Positions 1 through 6,334 are shown, numbered from the stretch's first letter. The stretch is DNA of 8,060 nt from Clostridium cavendishii DSM 21758 (GCF_900141845.1 NZ_FQZB01000033.1:1-8060), one strand, 5' to 3'. Notes: generated from the sequence alone by a model not told the origin. Translations and numbers: made by a program.

Positions 1-21
1 TGTATAATAACTTGTGTAACA

Positions 22-138
22 TCTGGTAATGATGCGTAATTTGGTAACACCCGTACCCATTCCGAACACGACGGTTAAGCAAATTACGGCTGATGGTACT
101 GCACGGGAGACTGTGTGGGAGAGTAAGTGGTTGCCAGG
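22..138 (+). rRNA. rrf: 5S ribosomal RNA
   Basis: This is a complete 5S rRNA, a structural RNA of the large ribosomal subunit. The terminal helix is visible: CTGGTAA (23-29) pairs with TTGCCAG (131-137), including one G-U pair. The conserved internal stretches of bacterial 5S are present, such as CCGAACACG (62-70) and GATGGTACTGC (92-102). The length of about 117 nt is normal. Ends are set from the terminal helix and could be off by one or two bases. It is followed 9 bp later by a tRNA, so it is probably the last rRNA of an rrn operon whose 16S and 23S lie to the left of the window. Confidence 0.95.
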
Positions 139-146
139 TCCAACGA

Positions 147-223
147 GGATCTTTAGCTCAGTTGGTTAGAGCAACCGGCTCATAACCGGTAGGTCCGGGG
201 TTCGAGTCCCTGAAGGTCCACCA
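147..223 (+). tRNA. tRNA with CAU anticodon (elongator Met, or Ile2)
   Basis: A 77-nt tRNA with encoded CCA. The acceptor stem GGATCTT (147-153) pairs with AAGGTCC (213-219), followed by discriminator A220 and CCA. The anticodon stem ACCGG/CCGGT encloses loop CTCATAA with anticodon CAT at 181-183. It is not the initiator, because the acceptor stem begins with a normal G1-C72 pair. A CAU anticodon can be elongator Met or, after lysidine modification by TilS, the minor Ile tRNA that reads AUA. The acceptor stem resembles the Ile2 tRNA of Bacillus as I remember it (GGACCTT/AAGGTCC), so Ile2 is a serious alternative that the sequence alone does not settle. It lies between 5S and tRNA-Ala and is probably co-transcribed with the rRNAs. 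Confidence 0.93.
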
Positions 224-228
224 TTTTT

Positions 229-304
229 GGGGGTATAGCTCAGTTGGGAGAGCACCTGCCTTGCACGCAGGGGGTCAAGAGTTCGAATCTCTTTATCTCC
301 ACCA
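229..304 (+). tRNA. tRNA-Ala (UGC)
   Basis: A 76-nt tRNA with encoded CCA. The acceptor stem GGGGGTA (229-235) pairs with TATCTCC (294-300) and contains the G3-U70 wobble pair that is the main identity element for alanyl-tRNA synthetase. The anticodon stem CCTGC/GCAGG holds loop CTTGCAC with anticodon TGC at 262-264. The T-arm AAGAG-TTCGAAT-CTCTT is intact. It starts 5 bp after the previous tRNA and ends just before the terminator at 306-338, so it is the last gene of the rRNA/tRNA transcript. Confidence 0.97.
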
Positions 305-305
305 C

Positions 306-338
306 AAAAGCTGTGAATTTTAATTCACAGCTTTTTTT
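306..338 (+). terminator. Intrinsic terminator of the rRNA/tRNA operon
   Basis: AGCTGTGAATT (309-319) pairs with AATTCACAGCT (322-332). The stem is perfect and is followed by a run of seven T (332-338), with AAAA on the 5' side that can extend it. The innermost A-T pairs must open to form a loop of realistic size. It sits directly after tRNA-Ala and should end transcription coming from the rRNA genes. Confidence 0.93.
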
Positions 339-339
339 G

Positions 340-368
340 TTGTTATAAATAACTCTTTTGGATATAAT
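340..368 (+). promoter_or_regulatory. Sigma-A-type promoter for the HD/niaR/UPF0182 operon
   Basis: A -35-like TTGTTA (340-345) and a perfect -10 TATAAT (363-368) are separated by 17 bp. The start of transcription would be near 375, just upstream of the ribosome binding site at 391. A second TATAAT at 375-380 exists but has no well-spaced -35 box. Confidence 0.65.
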
Positions 369-390
369 TAATTATATAATATAACTAATA

Positions 391-396
391 GGGAGG
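391..396 (+). promoter_or_regulatory. Strong RBS that points to a non-AUG start of the HD gene
   Basis: GGGAGG is the only strong Shine-Dalgarno sequence ahead of the HD gene. In the HD reading frame, TAG at 389-391 blocks any further upstream start, and no ATG, GTG or TTG occurs before TTG at 446. The codons at a sensible distance are ATT (401, 4 nt gap) and ATA (404, 7 nt gap), both rare start codons. Confidence 0.6.
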
Positions 397-400
397 TTTT

Positions 401-907
401 ATTATATATAGAATTAAACAGTTTATTTGGGCTATAGGTTCTTACTTGAAAAAAATAGATTATGAATATATAAATAGATATTTAAATGAAGATGAAAAAA
501 AATTATTTGAGAAATTAAGAAGAACAGATAAATTTCATAGTATAAGAGTTTCTAAGGATGCTATAAAATATGCAGAAGTAGCAACAAAATTTGATAATAT
601 AAATGAAGATATATTAGGTAAACTAGGACTGTTACATGATATAGGAAAAATAGAGAGACCTTTAAATAGTATAGAAAAATCTATCATAGTAATATTAAAT
701 AAACTTACAAAAGGAAAATTAAAAAAATATACAAATTTTAAAATAATAGATTCATATTATAATCATCCTATAAAAGGAGTAAATATATTAGGTGACTTTG
801 AGTATGACAAAGTATTTTTAGAAGCTATTGAGAAACATCATAATAAGAAAATAAATGAAAATAATAAATTATTAAATATATTAAAATTATGCGACGATAA
901 AAATTAA
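401..907 (+). CDS. HD-domain phosphohydrolase-like protein
   Basis: A small cytoplasmic protein of the HD superfamily, whose members are metal-dependent phosphohydrolases, often acting on nucleotides. Substrate unknown. The metal-ligand pattern is complete. Counting from an ATT start at 401 (168 aa), it has H46, the H79-D80 pair in LLHDIGK, H122, H146/H147 and a late D165, so it is probably active. I placed the start at ATT 401 (ATA 404 is as likely) because GGGAGG lies just upstream and the extra residues, beginning MIYRIKQFIWAIGSY, look like the N-terminus of clostridial relatives as I recall them. The conservative alternative is TTG at 446 (153 aa), which has only a weak TAGG before it. 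No signal peptide or membrane segment is seen. It is first in an operon with niaR, 15 bp downstream. Confidence 0.82.
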   Translation: MIYRIKQFIWAIGSYLKKIDYEYINRYLNEDEKKLFEKLRRTDKFHSIRVSKDAIKYAEVATKFDNINEDILGKLGLLHDIGKIERPLNSIEKSIIVILNKLTKGKLKKYTNFKIIDSYYNHPIKGVNILGDFEYDKVFLEAIEKHHNKKINENNKLLNILKLCDDKN

Positions 908-922
908 TCGGAGGTAAGTTAT

Positions 923-1435
923 ATGTTAGCTAAAGAAAGAAGAGATGGTATTATAAAGTTTTTATATGAAAAAAATGAACCTCTTAAGGGTGCATTATTT
1001 GCTAGTTATTTTGAAGTAACAAGACAAGTAATAGTAAAAGATATAGCTATATTAAGAGCTGAAGGATATGACATTATAGCTACTCCAGATGGGTATTTAC
1101 TTAGAAAAAATAATCCTAATAACATAAAAAAAATAATAGCTGTTAATCATAATGTAGAAGATATTTATGATGAATTAGAAATAGTAGTTAAATATGGTGG
1201 TATAATAGAGGATGTAATTGTTGAACATCCTTTGTATGGTGAAATAAAGGGTATGATAATGATAAAAACACTTAATGATTTAATTAAATTTAAAGAAAAA
1301 TGTATTAATTCAAATGCAAAGCCGTTATCGTTGCTTACAGGTGGAATACATAATCATACTATCTCTACACCTAATGAAGAAAGTATGAGAGATATATTAA
1401 CGGAATTAAAAGGAAGGGGATTTTTAATTTATTAA
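923..1435 (+). CDS. niaR: NiaR-type transcriptional repressor (HTH + 3H domain)
   Basis: This matches the NiaR/YrxA family, which senses nicotinic acid and represses NAD precursor uptake and synthesis genes. The 170-aa length is typical. Residues 5-60 form a winged helix-turn-helix, with VTRQVIVKDIAILRAEGY (32-49) as recognition region, very close to B. subtilis YrxA. Residues 70-170 are the 3H domain named for conserved histidines: H76, H102 in VEHPLYG, and H143/H145 in GGIHNHT. H76, E84, H143 and H145 are spaced like the metal ligands I recall for the Thermotoga maritima protein. ATG 923 has GGAGG 8 nt upstream. It sits between the HD gene and the UPF0182 gene with short gaps, so it is co-transcribed. 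I could not identify a NiaR operator in the window. Confidence 0.92.
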   Translation: MLAKERRDGIIKFLYEKNEPLKGALFASYFEVTRQVIVKDIAILRAEGYDIIATPDGYLLRKNNPNNIKKIIAVNHNVEDIYDELEIVVKYGGIIEDVIVEHPLYGEIKGMIMIKTLNDLIKFKEKCINSNAKPLSLLTGGIHNHTISTPNEESMRDILTELKGRGFLIY

Positions 1436-1452
1436 AAATAGGTATTATAAAA

Positions 1453-4146
1453 ATGAAAAAATTTAAAATGGGTAATAAGATGAGTAAAAAGTTCAGTATA
1501 CCAATATTAATATTTTTTATTGTATTGATTTTATTGTTTGCTAGTTCAAAGTTAATTGTAGAAATTGAGTGGTTCAAGGAAGTTAATTATATAGAGGTAT
1601 TTTTTACGAAAGTAATAGCTATAAGTAAATTATTTATTCCAATATTAGTGATTTATTTCTTGATTTTGTGGCTATATACTAATAGTTTAATTAAGAGTTT
1701 AAGCACTATAATAGATGTTAATAAGACTTTAAAAATAAAAAAGATAACAATAATAGTGACTCTAATAATAGCAAGTATATTAGCTTATGGAACTTCGACA
1801 AATCAATGGTATAAAATATTACAATTTGGTAACTCTGTTTATTTTAACCATAATGATCCAATATTTAATTTGGATGTTTCTTTTTATATCTTTAAGTTGC
1901 CGTTGTTACAGTCTTTATATAAATCATTAATTTCACTAATTATAGCAATGGTACTAATAACGTTAATAACATACTTTATACTTAAAGCTAAGCATAAGCT
2001 AACTGAAGTTACTAATATTAATATAAATTCTAATAGAAATATATTAAATTCTTCAGGAAAACAATTAGCTATTCTAGTTGCTTTATTTATGATTATGGTA
2101 TCTATAGGATATATATTGAGAGGATTTACATTAGTATATAGCAAAAGGGGAGTTGCTTATGGAGCAAGTTATACTGATGTTAATGTGACATTGCTATTTT
2201 ATAGAGTTATAAGTATTGCAGCATTGATAGTAGGGGCAGTAGTATTTTTTAGCATAAAGAAATCAAAGATAAAGCCTATTATTATAGGTGCAATTAGTAT
2301 AATATGTCTTATAATTTTAGAGCCTATAACAGCTGGCTTTGTGCAGCAATTTATAGTTAAGTCTAACGAAATGGATTTTGAAAAAAAATATATAGGTTAT
2401 AATATTGAAGCTACAAGAAAGGCTTTTAATATTGATAGTATTAAAGAAAAAGATTATGAACCAGATTTAAATATTAATTTAACTCAGCTTAATAATAATA
2501 AAGATATTATAGATAATATTAAAGTTAATTCAGCTGAACCAACTTTAAATTTTTATAATCAGGTTCAATTACTTAAAAATTATTATGAATTTAGTGATAT
2601 TGATACAGATAGATATAAAATAAATAACAAATATACTCAAGTATTTTTAGCTCCAAGAGAGATAAATTCATCAAGTATGGGAACATGGCAAAATCAACAC
2701 TTGAGGTATACTCATGGATATGGTTTGGCTATGAATAAAGTTAATAGCGTTACAAGTGAAGGGCAGCCAGATTTTCTAATGCAGGATATTCCAACAGTAA
2801 ATAAAACAGACTTAAAATTAGATAATCCAAGAATGTATTTTGGAGAAGGTCAGAATAATTATGTAATAGTAAATACTGATATAGAAGAATTTGATTATCC
2901 AAGTGGTGATAAAGAAAACAATTTTAAGTATAATGGTAATTCAGGTATTAAAATGAATATGTTTAACCGTATATTATTTTCAATACAAGAAGGAAATCCT
3001 AGAATTTTATTTTCAGGAGCTATAAATAGTGATAGCAAAATAATATTAAATAGAAATATCATGGAAAGAGTAAAGACTATAGCACCATTCTTAGAGTATG
3101 ATAAGGATCCATATGCTGTTATTCATGATGGAAGGATTGTTTGGGTAATAGATGCTTATACAACATCAAATAAATATCCATTTTCTGAAGCTTATAATGG
3201 AATAAATTATATGAGAAATTCAATAAAAATTACGGTTGATGCTTATAACGGAGATACTAACTTTTATATAATAGATAAAAATGATCCGATAGCAGTAAGT
3301 TACCAAAAAATATTTAAGGGATTATTTAAAGATGGAGATTCAATACCTAAAGATATAAGAGAACATTTTAGATATCCTCAAGACATATTTAAAACCCAAA
3401 GTGAAGTTATTAGCAAATATCATGTAAAAAATACAACTGAGTTTTTCACACAAGAAGACTTATGGGATATATCAAGTAATATAGAAAATGTTGAAGGAAA
3501 AGAAAGAGTAGAAGAATCTTTATATTTAATGACTAGGCTTCCAGAAGAAAAGCAATTAGAAATGGTCTTATTCCAATATTTCAACATGAAAGGCAAACAG
3601 AATATGGTGAGTGTTCTTGGAGCTAGAATGGATGGAGATAATTATGGAAAATTAATGCTTTATAAGTTTCCACCTCAAAAAAATATATATAGTCCATATT
3701 CATTTAAAAATAGAATATTACAAGACCCTGATATATCTAAGGATATAAGCTTGTGGCAGGGAAAAGGCTCTAAAGTCGTTTATGGTGATATAATAATTGT
3801 TCCAATAGAAAAATCTTTACTTTATTTAGATACTATTTATTTAAAGGCTGATACAGAACAGAGTATGCCTGAAATGAAAAGGGTAATTGTAAGTAATGGT
3901 GATAAAATAGTAAGTGAAGGAACAGTAGAAAAAGCTTTGGAGAAATTATTTAATTATAAAGAAGACAAAAATAATATAGAAGATAAAACTTCTGATAAAA
4001 TAAATAATAATAATGTTATAGATGCAAAAAAGGCAAAGGAGTTTTATGAAAAAGCTATAGATGCTCAAAAACAAGGAGATTGGCAAAAGTATGGCGAATA
4101 TATAAAGTCATTAGGTGAATTAATAGATAAGGCTAACAAACAATAA
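1453..4146 (+). CDS. UPF0182 family large membrane protein
   Basis: An 897-aa integral membrane protein of UPF0182, a family of unknown function common in clostridia and actinobacteria. Seven hydrophobic segments lie in the N-terminal third, at about residues 15-37, 56-78, 97-115, 154-178, 204-226, 247-268 and 273-297. A large soluble region follows, probably outside the cell. Family-typical stretches are SFYIFKLP (143-150), a KKYIGYNIEATRKAFNI block (311-327), a QNQHLRYTHGYGLAMN block in the soluble part, and a charged helical C-terminus containing AQKQGDWQKYGEYI. Length is normal for the family. Three in-frame ATGs compete (1453, 1468, 1480) and each has only a weak RBS. I kept 1453, which has AGG 10 nt upstream. 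It starts 17 bp after niaR and ends just before a terminator, so it closes the operon. Confidence 0.93.
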   Translation: MKKFKMGNKMSKKFSIPILIFFIVLILLFASSKLIVEIEWFKEVNYIEVFFTKVIAISKLFIPILVIYFLILWLYTNSLIKSLSTIIDVNKTLKIKKITIIVTLIIASILAYGTSTNQWYKILQFGNSVYFNHNDPIFNLDVSFYIFKLPLLQSLYKSLISLIIAMVLITLITYFILKAKHKLTEVTNININSNRNILNSSGKQLAILVALFMIMVSIGYILRGFTLVYSKRGVAYGASYTDVNVTLLFYRVISIAALIVGAVVFFSIKKSKIKPIIIGAISIICLIILEPITAGFVQQFIVKSNEMDFEKKYIGYNIEATRKAFNIDSIKEKDYEPDLNINLTQLNNNKDIIDNIKVNSAEPTLNFYNQVQLLKNYYEFSDIDTDRYKINNKYTQVFLAPREINSSSMGTWQNQHLRYTHGYGLAMNKVNSVTSEGQPDFLMQDIPTVNKTDLKLDNPRMYFGEGQNNYVIVNTDIEEFDYPSGDKENNFKYNGNSGIKMNMFNRILFSIQEGNPRILFSGAINSDSKIILNRNIMERVKTIAPFLEYDKDPYAVIHDGRIVWVIDAYTTSNKYPFSEAYNGINYMRNSIKITVDAYNGDTNFYIIDKNDPIAVSYQKIFKGLFKDGDSIPKDIREHFRYPQDIFKTQSEVISKYHVKNTTEFFTQEDLWDISSNIENVEGKERVEESLYLMTRLPEEKQLEMVLFQYFNMKGKQNMVSVLGARMDGDNYGKLMLYKFPPQKNIYSPYSFKNRILQDPDISKDISLWQGKGSKVVYGDIIIVPIEKSLLYLDTIYLKADTEQSMPEMKRVIVSNGDKIVSEGTVEKALEKLFNYKEDKNNIEDKTSDKINNNNVIDAKKAKEFYEKAIDAQKQGDWQKYGEYIKSLGELIDKANKQ

Positions 4147-4149
4147 TTT

Positions 4150-4174
4150 AAAGGGCATGTTAAACATGCCTTTT
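4150..4174 (+). terminator. Probable terminator after the UPF0182 gene
   Basis: GGCATGT (4154-4160) pairs with ACATGCC (4164-4170). A G-T pair and three A-T pairs extend the stem to 11 bp around a 3-nt loop. The following tract TTTTATAATTTT is T-rich but broken, so efficiency may be moderate. It lies 3 bp after the stop codon and before the next promoter. Confidence 0.8.
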
Positions 4175-4178
4175 ATAA

Positions 4179-4207
4179 TTTTAAAAGATTTAAACTTGTG
4201 TTATAAT
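4179..4207 (+). promoter_or_regulatory. Extended -10 promoter for the flavoprotein gene
   Basis: TGTTATAAT (4199-4207) is an extended -10 element with a perfect TATAAT at 4202-4207. The -35 at the matching distance is weak (TTTTAA, 4179-4184, 17 bp spacing). It lies 47 bp before the ATG of the oxidoreductase gene and after the preceding terminator. Confidence 0.6.
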
Positions 4208-4254
4208 TTGTAAGTAAAGTTTTAAAACTAGAGTAAATTTAGGAGCGGATTTTA

Positions 4255-5649
4255 ATGGATTATGATGTCTTGGTATTAGGTGGTGGCATAATAGGATGTG
4301 CTGTTGCTTATGAATTATCTAAGTATAATTTAAATATTGCAGTAATAGAAAAAGACTTTGATATAGCAGATGATATATCTTTTGCAAATACAGCAATTGT
4401 TTATGATGGGGTTGAAGCAAAAGATGACTTAATGAGTAGATTGGAACATATGGGTAATGGAATGCTTGAAGATATAACTAAAAAATTTAATGTTCCATTT
4501 AAAAGAATTGGCTCATTAAGGATTGCAGAAACAGAAGAATCGATTAAAAAAATAGAAGCAATGTATAATGTAGCTAAAAGCAGGGGAATAGAAAATATAC
4601 ATTTAATAGATGATAAAGATATTTATGATATTGAACCTAATTTAAAATCTAATGTTAAGAAAGCAATATATTCGACCAATACAGCAGTTGTTAGACCATA
4701 TGATTTGGCTATAGCTTATGGGGAAGTTGCTTTTGACAATGGTGTTAGTTTTAGATTAGAGGAAATAGTTATTGATATTCAAAGGATAGCAAAAGGATTT
4801 AAAGTAACTACAAATAAAAATAAATTTACTTGTAGGGTGGTTATAAATACGATACCAGGTGATAATTATACTATAGATAATAATAAAGTTAACATAGATA
4901 AACAGGGAAAGACAGTACATTATCTATTAGTAGAAGATAAGTCTAACGATAAACTAACGAATATAGTTACTAAAGTAAATGCTGGAGAAGGATTTATAAT
5001 ACAAACACCTACACTTAATGGGCAGACCTTGATTGGTGTAAACTCTAAGGAATGCTTGAATTTTAATGGAGTCATAAAAAAATCAAGTGAATTAATGCCG
5101 GAAATAGATAGGAAGAATATAGATAATATATTTTATGATGATTATAATAAAGAGGGCATGATTATAGATGATAGTCAGATAGAAAAAGGATATATAAAGG
5201 TAACAGGCAAACATTATGCAGAAGTTACTATAGCACCAGCTATTTCAAATCTGATATGTGAAACAATAGTTGAAAATTTAAATTGTGCCCTAGATAAAAA
5301 CTTTGTAGATAAAAGAAGAGATTCATATAGATTCAAGAGTTTGTCCAAAAAGGAGAGAAATGACTTAATATCGTTAGATGATAGGTATGGAAAAATAGTA
5401 TGTCTTTGTAATCAAGTATCAGAAGGAGAAATAGTTGATTGTATTAGAAGACCGCTAGGTGCCAGAACAGTAGAAGGTGTTAAGAGGAGAACTGGTGCTA
5501 CATTTGGAAAATGTCATGGATCTTATTGTATAAGTAAAATTATTAACATTTTGGCAAGAGAGACAGGAAAAAAGCCTACTGAGATAGTAGAGGATTCTAA
5601 AAATTCTAAAGTTTTAGTATCTAGAATAAAAGAATTTAATGAAGTATAA
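4255..5649 (+). CDS. GlpA-like FAD-dependent oxidoreductase with C-terminal BFD [2Fe-2S] domain
   Basis: A 464-aa flavoprotein of the DAO fold, related to GlpA-type glycerol-3-phosphate dehydrogenases and LhgO-type 2-hydroxyacid oxidases. The N-terminal FAD motif is GGGIIG (9-14) with E32 at the end of the second strand. VRPYDLAIAYGE (146-157) is a family-typical stretch. The C-terminal 80 or so residues are a BFD-like domain with C383, C385, C420 and C425 (C-x-C-x34-C-x4-C), which should bind a [2Fe-2S] cluster. Two usually conserved places are altered. The segment normally ANSAIVHAG reads ANTAIVYDG (44-52), and the C-terminal FAD-contact segment, usually like G-x-x-SPGLTSAPAIA, reads GKHYAEVTIAPAIS (318-331). 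Substrate is therefore uncertain. ATG 4255 has AGGAG 9 nt upstream. It is followed by a partner gene whose RBS abuts its stop codon. Confidence 0.87.
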   Translation: MDYDVLVLGGGIIGCAVAYELSKYNLNIAVIEKDFDIADDISFANTAIVYDGVEAKDDLMSRLEHMGNGMLEDITKKFNVPFKRIGSLRIAETEESIKKIEAMYNVAKSRGIENIHLIDDKDIYDIEPNLKSNVKKAIYSTNTAVVRPYDLAIAYGEVAFDNGVSFRLEEIVIDIQRIAKGFKVTTNKNKFTCRVVINTIPGDNYTIDNNKVNIDKQGKTVHYLLVEDKSNDKLTNIVTKVNAGEGFIIQTPTLNGQTLIGVNSKECLNFNGVIKKSSELMPEIDRKNIDNIFYDDYNKEGMIIDDSQIEKGYIKVTGKHYAEVTIAPAISNLICETIVENLNCALDKNFVDKRRDSYRFKSLSKKERNDLISLDDRYGKIVCLCNQVSEGEIVDCIRRPLGARTVEGVKRRTGATFGKCHGSYCISKIINILARETGKKPTEIVEDSKNSKVLVSRIKEFNEV

Positions 5650-5663
5650 AGGAGAGAAATTTA

Positions 5664-5897
5664 GTGCAAGGGGAGATATTTACTAGTGTTGTTAGAGTTA
5701 AAGGTTCTTCTAATTTTAATGTAGTATCTGTTAAAAGTAGTAAAGAAGTTTCTTATGAAATATGGAAAGAATTTTCCAAGGTTTTAAGTAGAATATATGT
5801 TGGAGCTCCTACTAAAATAGGAGATTTAGTATGTAAAAATATATTAAATACAGGTATAGACATAATATGTACCAAGAATATACCAACTGATAAATAG
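5664..5897 (+). CDS. Short DUF1667-like protein, lacking the Cys-rich N-terminus
   Basis: This 77-aa protein matches the C-terminal part of DUF1667, a small protein usually encoded after GlpA- and GlpB-like flavoproteins. The clearest match is APTKIGDLVCKNILNTGIDI (48-67), preceded by a TSVVRVKG strand (7-14) corresponding to the usual T-x-V-x-V-x-G. Full-length members, as I know them, begin with about 40 further residues carrying a C-x-x-C-P-x-G-C cluster motif. Here that part is absent and only C57 and C69 remain. The gene looks intact rather than broken: GTG 5664 has GGAG 9 nt upstream, and that RBS starts one base after the stop of the flavoprotein gene, so the two are translationally close and probably form a complex. 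The role is unknown; it may be a structural or electron-transfer accessory. Confidence 0.75.
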   Translation: MQGEIFTSVVRVKGSSNFNVVSVKSSKEVSYEIWKEFSKVLSRIYVGAPTKIGDLVCKNILNTGIDIICTKNIPTDK

Positions 5898-5977
5898 AGA
5901 ATGTATTAAAATTAAAAATTAGATAATAATACTATCATATGAATTATAAATTTAATTATAAATTATTTCAGAATTTA

Positions 5978-6007
5978 TTGACAATAAAGTATTATATTTT
6001 ATATAAT
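5978..6007 (+). promoter_or_regulatory. Consensus sigma-A promoter for serS
   Basis: A perfect -35 TTGACA (5978-5983) and a perfect -10 TATAAT (6002-6007) are separated by 18 bp. Transcription would start near 6014, giving a leader of about 320 nt before the serS start that contains the whole T-box element. The upstream stretch 5898-5977 is AT-rich and shows no gene or clear terminator for the preceding pair. Confidence 0.85.
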
Positions 6008-6029
6008 AAACTAAAGATTAATATTAAAC

Positions 6030-6249
6030 TGTTGAAGAGGCTAGTAATTATTTTTAAGGGTTAAGAGAGTGGATGTTTTGGTGAAAATCCATACCTTATT
6101 ATAATGAATCCACCTTGGAGGGACTGTGATGAGCAGTACGGTAAAGCCGTTAAGTTTTTTAAGAGGATAATAAGATGAATATTTTATTATCAATTAGGGT
6201 GGCAACGCGGAGTCTTTCGTCCCTTTTATGGGATAAGGCTCTTTTTTTT
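6030..6249 (+). promoter_or_regulatory. T-box riboswitch of serS, specifier UCC (Ser)
   Basis: This leader RNA binds uncharged tRNA-Ser and lets transcription continue into serS. Stem I carries the specifier loop: AAGG (6056-6059) pairs with CCTT (6113-6116), the 5' side shows the AAGAGA motif (6063-6068), and the 3' side reads GAA-TCC-A, placing the specifier codon UCC at 6109-6111. Above it, TGGAT (6070-6074) pairs with ATCCA (6087-6091). A small hairpin ACGG/CCGT (6138-6150) follows. The T-box core AGGGTGGCAACGCGG is at 6196-6210. Its variable base C6203 would pair with discriminator G73, which both tRNA-Ser genes in this window carry. In the antiterminator, AGGG (6196-6199) pairs with CCCT (6221-6224), competing with the terminator. 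The 5' limit is approximate. Confidence 0.93.
6210..6249 (+). terminator. Regulated terminator of the serS T-box
   Basis: GAGTCTT-TC-GTCCC (6210-6223) pairs with GGGATAAGGCTC (6230-6241): 12 bp with a 2-nt bulge and a 6-nt loop, followed by eight T (6242-6249). Forming this hairpin uses CCC at 6221-6223, which the antiterminator needs, so the two structures exclude each other. It should stop transcription when tRNA-Ser is charged. Confidence 0.92.
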
Positions 6250-6334
6250 ATGCATAATAAAGCATAACTTATTTTATATAAATCATATTTTAATGCAAAA
6301 AATAAATTTAATATATATTGAAGGGAGATTTAAA

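Noticed and set aside
375..380. Second TATAAT as an alternative -10 box for the HD operon
   Set aside because: No -35-like sequence lies 16-19 bp upstream, whereas TATAAT at 363-368 has TTGTTA at 17 bp.
1371..1577. Minus-strand open frame of 68 codons spanning the niaR/UPF0182 junction
   Set aside because: It is antisense to two well-supported genes, has a low-complexity hydrophobic translation caused by AT-rich sequence, and lacks a supporting RBS or family match.
1884..2144. Minus-strand open frame of 86 codons inside the UPF0182 gene
   Set aside because: It is a shadow of the membrane-segment coding region on the other strand, with no independent evidence.
5942..5965. Tandem 12-bp near-repeat of AATTATAAATTT
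   Set aside because: It has only two copies of an A/T-only unit in a very AT-rich spacer. It is likely chance and is not placed like an operator.
6248..6267. Small hairpin TTATGC/GCATAA after the T-box terminator
   Set aside because: It is a weak 6-bp AT-rich stem with no known role. Similar structures are expected by chance at this base composition.
6293..6334. Upstream in-frame ATG that would lengthen SerRS by 14 residues
   Set aside because: There is no good RBS before 6293. ATG 6335 has GGGAG at 7 nt and gives the standard SerRS N-terminus.
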